Source: Limnomonas spitsbergensis (taxonomy: Eukaryota; Chlorophyta; Chlorophyceae; Chlamydomonadales). From it: a stretch of DNA of 64,000 bases. A program made the position numbers and the translations under genes. The notes under the pieces are model-generated. The model was given only the letters and a program-made list of their open reading frames with translations. It ran no database searches and was not told the DNA's origin. Shown one piece after another: positions 30,950-64,000 of this stretch (within the stretch, counting starts at the first letter, position 1; each line of letters opens with the position of its first letter). The stretch is taken from assembly GCA_037349105.1 (NCBI GenBank), contig JAYJMM010000100.1, positions 2,443,001-2,507,000 on the forward strand. The letters are read 5' to 3'.

Positions 30950-31550
30950 ATCACATCAGCTAGCTGAGGTGTCCCGATCATATTGGGTATGTCATGCCAC
31001 CTTCTCATGACGGCGGCACTATGACTCCCACACTCACCATCCATCACAGCAGCTCGAGCGCTCCGGTTACAAGTTATATGTCATGACAACTTAAACACTA
31101 CTATAACGGCGGCAGAGAGGCCACATCCACATTCAACAAACACACGTGCTCCCTCTTACATCAGACATCTATCACAGCTGCTCGAGTACTTCGGCAGGGA
31201 CTGACCGGGGCGGGGCATGAGTGCACGCTACAACGGAGAAGTGCGGGGAGAAGTTTTGTGATGACGGAGTTTTGGATGGCGGTGACCGGAAGTGCCAGTG
31301 TAAAAAATTTGTGCGTCATGACACTCTGCCCACTACAGTGACGGCGGCAGTAAGGCCGCATCCACCTTCAACACACACCACACACATGATCTCCATCACT
31401 CATCAGCCATCCCAGCAGCTCGAGTGCCCCGATTATTACAAATTGTGGATCATGACGCGCTGTCCACTACTGTGACGGCGGCAGTGAGGCCACAACCACG
31501 CTCTACACAGGGTCCCCCCTTGCCATCACATCAGCTCGAGTGCTCCTCTA
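30950..31550. repeat. GYRA 3' flank repeats (about four diverged copies)
   Basis: Units with CAGCTCGAGTG, a TCATGAC stretch, TGACGGCGGCAGTGAGGCC and a CACA-rich part recur at 110 to 250 bp. They start immediately downstream of the proposed stop. Confidence 0.75.
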
Positions 31551-31551
31551 G

Positions 31552-63211
<31,660 letters not shown>

Positions 63212-63354
63212 CTGCAGAATCAGGGTTGGTGAACTAGTTTGTAGTGATGAGAACAGGGTTTGGAGTGTGATTATGACAGGGTTTGGATTGCTGAAATCTT
63301 GAAATGTTCAAGTTTTGAAATTTAAACAGGGAACATTCTTTCATTACAACTACA

Positions 63355-63912
63355 TCAGGAATTGCCATGGCCTGAGATCTGCAAAAAAACAGAGTTGGGG
63401 GGTCAGGATTCAGGATTTGGGCCCTGGAATATTTCACAGGGTGCAAGACTTTCAGCTCAGCCTACGTAAGATGTTGCCATGGCCTGAGATCTGCAAAAAA
63501 CACAGGGTTGGGGATTCAGGGTTGAGGGTTCAGGGTTCAGGATTCAGGGTTAGGGTCCTGTCATATTCAACAGGGTGCAACACTTTCAGCTCAGCCTACG
63601 TCAGATGTTGCCATGGCCCAAGGTCTGCAGACGCTGGGGTTGCAATCGGGTTCGGAGTGATTTCGAGCAGAGGCTTTTGAAAGCTGGGATTTTGAAAGCC
63701 CTGTTGCAGCAGTTAACATCAGAAGCTGCCATAGACCAAGATCCGCGTAAATAAAGTGATTTTGAAAAGGGTTGGGGAATCCGAAATTGTTCAGAGAGGG
63801 TGAAACTCTTTCAGCGCAGCCTAGGCCAGCAGGCCAGCTATGGACCGAGATCTGCATTGCAGGTTTTTTAAGAAGGTTTGGACTTTGGAGTGATCTGAGA
63901 TCTGCATTACAG
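63355..63912 (-). repeat. Six acceptor-side copies of exon G1
   Basis: Minus-strand TGCAGATCTCAGGCCATGGC or close variants near 63383, 63495, 63630, 63747, 63855 and 63907, about 110 to 135 bp apart. The real exon starts CTGCAGATCTCGGGTCACGG. Divergence rises upstream. Confidence 0.92.
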
Positions 63913-64000
63913 GTTTCCTGAAAGGGTTTGGACTTTGGAGTCATCTTAGTACAGGGTTTGGAGTGCTGAAATTGTGGAGAGGGTGAAGCCTACGTCAGAA

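Overview
The window is nuclear DNA of an intron-rich eukaryote, most likely an alga with Arabidopsis-type (TTTAGGG) telomeres. A prasinophyte-like green alga with a repeat-swollen genome would fit, but that placement is inference. TTTAGGG/CCCTAAA motifs occur in most introns, the spliced genes use GT..AG introns, and one gene encodes a bacterial-type DNA gyrase A of the kind imported into plastids or mitochondria. I see no operon, rRNA, tRNA or CRISPR.

Two multi-exon genes lie head to tail on the minus strand. From the right edge to 31552 runs DNA gyrase subunit A. I could place 23 exons covering the catalytic tyrosine, tower, coiled coil and the six-bladed C-terminal domain. The N-terminal exons lie beyond 64000. 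From 26777 to the left edge runs a second gene of at least 20 exons, about 957 codons so far. It encodes an unrecognised acidic, coiled-coil protein with one IQ (calmodulin-binding) motif assembled across an exon junction. All internal junctions in both models agree in reading phase, which is the main support for them.

Between the genes (about 26.8 to 31.5 kb) lies a broken plus-strand non-LTR retroelement. It has RNase H, a zinc knuckle and a nuclease-like C-terminus, and it is bracketed by 50-bp direct repeats. Several small local repeats follow it.

Most of the rest is intron, and almost every intron holds its own tandem repeat (units 6, 7, 11, 13, 14, 21, 27, 40, 42, 45, 58, about 98, 105, 117, 130 or 132 bp). 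Many units carry a copy of the neighbouring exon edge together with its splice site, so real exons sit beside series of decaying decoy donors or acceptors. Introns here appear to have grown by tandem duplication across splice junctions. This is the most unusual property of the window. The very long ORFs in both strands of the arrays are artefacts of units that are multiples of three or lack stops; I do not treat them as genes.
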